A stretch of DNA of 64,000 nucleotides from Chryseobacterium mulctrae (GTDB lineage: Bacteria > Bacteroidota > Bacteroidia > Flavobacteriales > Weeksellaceae). How positions within the stretch are numbered: position 1 is the first letter of the stretch; each line of letters opens with the position of its first letter. This document shows positions 63,065 to 64,000 of this stretch, piece after piece. Position numbers and translations under genes: made by a program. A model generated the notes under the pieces. The model had not been told where the DNA came from, ran no database searches, and saw only the letters and a list, made by a program, of their open reading frames with translations. The DNA is taken from assembly GCF_006175945.1 (NCBI RefSeq), contig NZ_VAJL01000001.1:3357001-3421000 (forward strand). Reading direction: 5' to 3'.

Positions 63065-63838
63065 ATGAATAATAAAGCAAAAATAGAAGTAAGCAATGAG
63101 TATTTATACGTATTGTATAAAGCTAAAAATACGCTTTGGCATTTTATAAATCAATTAGAAAAGCGATCTTTTGATTACAATGCAGTAAAATTTAAGGATG
63201 AAAAAGGTATCTATGTATGGCTGGAAACCGTAAAGTATGAAAATAATTTTTTCAGTGGGATATTACCTGAAAACAATGGAAAAAAGAATGTTTCTGCAGA
63301 TGGTGTAATTGATTGGATGTTGGTAGAAAAAGGCAGATTAATCGGCGGTTATACTATCAGGTTTTATAGAGATAGTTTATCTGACGAAGAAAAAATAAAC
63401 TTTGATATAGATTTTGGTTTGAGGATAGATAATGGAAATGATTTTTTTAAGCCGGATTTATCTACACCTGAAGGAGCTCTTATTTCATTAGAGAATTTTT
63501 ATACAGAACATTCTTTAGAGGGAGCTTTATCTTGCAAAGATTTTTATAAGGAGGCTATAAATGTCTTATTAGAAACAGGAAAGGATGTAGAGGAAAAATT
63601 AATACAGGAAACAGCAGAATTATTAAAATTAGCTTTTATTGAAAATTTACAGGACAATGGAATGCCTAACTTCAAAAATGTAGAACGTGTATTTAATCGG
63701 ATTATCTATAATAAAGAGGAAAAGAAGCAATTAATAGAGGAAAAATTAATATATGATAATGGAGAAGAACAGATCAATAAATTTTGGATTTCAGAGAATG
63801 AAGAAAAAAAATGGAAAATTTTAGACCTTGTAGAATAA
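63065..63838 (+). CDS. Possible immunity protein, DUF2314-like
   Basis: 257 residues, acidic and soluble, without signal peptide. The middle segment KFKDEKGIYVWLETVKYENN and FFSGILPENNGKK (about 41-80) resembles the DUF2314/YegJ domain. It follows the toxin remnant by 12 bases, the usual place for an immunity gene, so an inhibitor role is inferred. The C-terminal half (about 170-257) is helical and gives no further clue. It is intact although the toxin is broken. Confidence 0.6.
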   Translation: MNNKAKIEVSNEYLYVLYKAKNTLWHFINQLEKRSFDYNAVKFKDEKGIYVWLETVKYENNFFSGILPENNGKKNVSADGVIDWMLVEKGRLIGGYTIRFYRDSLSDEEKINFDIDFGLRIDNGNDFFKPDLSTPEGALISLENFYTEHSLEGALSCKDFYKEAINVLLETGKDVEEKLIQETAELLKLAFIENLQDNGMPNFKNVERVFNRIIYNKEEKKQLIEEKLIYDNGEEQINKFWISENEEKKWKILDLVE

Positions 63839-64000
63839 TGTCCAAATATTATATAAAACAACTCTTTGCATTACTTTTAATTATAATCGGACAGTCCGTA
63901 AAATCCCAAGAAAACAAATTTTATTCTGACGCTTATGAAACTATTTATAATATGCTTGCCGATAAGCAGAAATACAGTTTCAAAGAAGGAGTCTTTTATG
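63838..64000 (+). CDS. Exported protein, N-terminal part
   Basis: The frame opens at ATG 63838 (TAATG overlap with the previous stop) and runs off the window after 54 codons. It begins with a signal peptide (QLFALLLIIIGQSVKSQ, cleavage about residue 24), followed by ENKFYSDAYETIYNMLADK. I recognise no family. The overlap suggests co-expression with the immunity-like gene. Confidence 0.6.
   Translation, partial: MSKYYIKQLFALLLIIIGQSVKSQENKFYSDAYETIYNMLADKQKYSFKEGVFY

Overview
The window looks like an AT-rich chromosome of the phylum Bacteroidota, most likely Flavobacteriia of the Chryseobacterium/Elizabethkingia type. The grounds are Bacteroidetes-style conjugation (tra) genes, T9SS gene remnants, Bacteroidetes integrases, promoters of the form TTG-N19-TAnnTTTG, and DUF/lipoprotein families typical of that group. 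This is a family-level judgement from reading; no database was searched.

Layout. (1) 1-20060: the distal half of an integrative conjugative element (ICE). It runs from the C-terminus of a VirB4-like ATPase (TraG), through four tandem exported paralogues in the VirB5 position, TraJ (VirB6-like), TraK (VirB8-like), TraL, TraM (VirB10-like), TraN (VirB9-like), a coupling ATPase, an M23 peptidase and unknown proteins, to a 1719-residue Toprim-like/N6-methylase/helicase fusion. (2) 20242-37806: a metal and envelope cargo island, with a CzcA pump fused to its TolC-type partner, CzcB, a bestrophin, a CDF exporter, an LTA-synthase-like enzyme, MgtC, a P1B ATPase with a Cys/His-rich tail, PAP2 and a His-rich peptide. 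On the opposite strand lies a di-heme/Rieske/porin operon behind a perfect DtxR-like palindrome. (3) 38244-47079: element ends. A 19-bp copy of the 3' end of tRNA-Asp lies at 38387, next to an integrase, and an IS91-type element abuts a truncated T9SS gene. An antiporter and a second bestrophin follow, then the intact tRNA-Asp. (4) 47061-50757: a second integrase followed by decayed genes (a possible nuclease, a helicase tail, and T9SS and LuxR fragments). (5) 50813-59258: ordinary chromosomal functions, visibly richer in G+C: an encapsulin with its DyP peroxidase cargo, a nucleosidase, lutABC and fabG, interrupted by nested insertion sequences. (6) 59389-64000: an HdeD remnant joined to a frameshifted integrase tail, an unknown exported protein with a frameshift, a decayed Rhs-type toxin with a likely immunity gene, and a partial exported protein.

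How it fits together. The ICE machinery plausibly carried the metal island as cargo, and the tRNA-Asp 3' end served as the attachment site for more than one element. No single wholly new system stands out. The most unusual signals are the four paralogues in the VirB5 slot, the internal signal-peptide-like segment in the CzcA-TolC fusion, the di-heme/Rieske/porin operon with its palindromic operator, and the promoter/arm-repeat/att arrangement at 38244-38405. All the single-base breaks I found lie between about 48.9 and 62.9 kb, so part of that decay could be sequence error.
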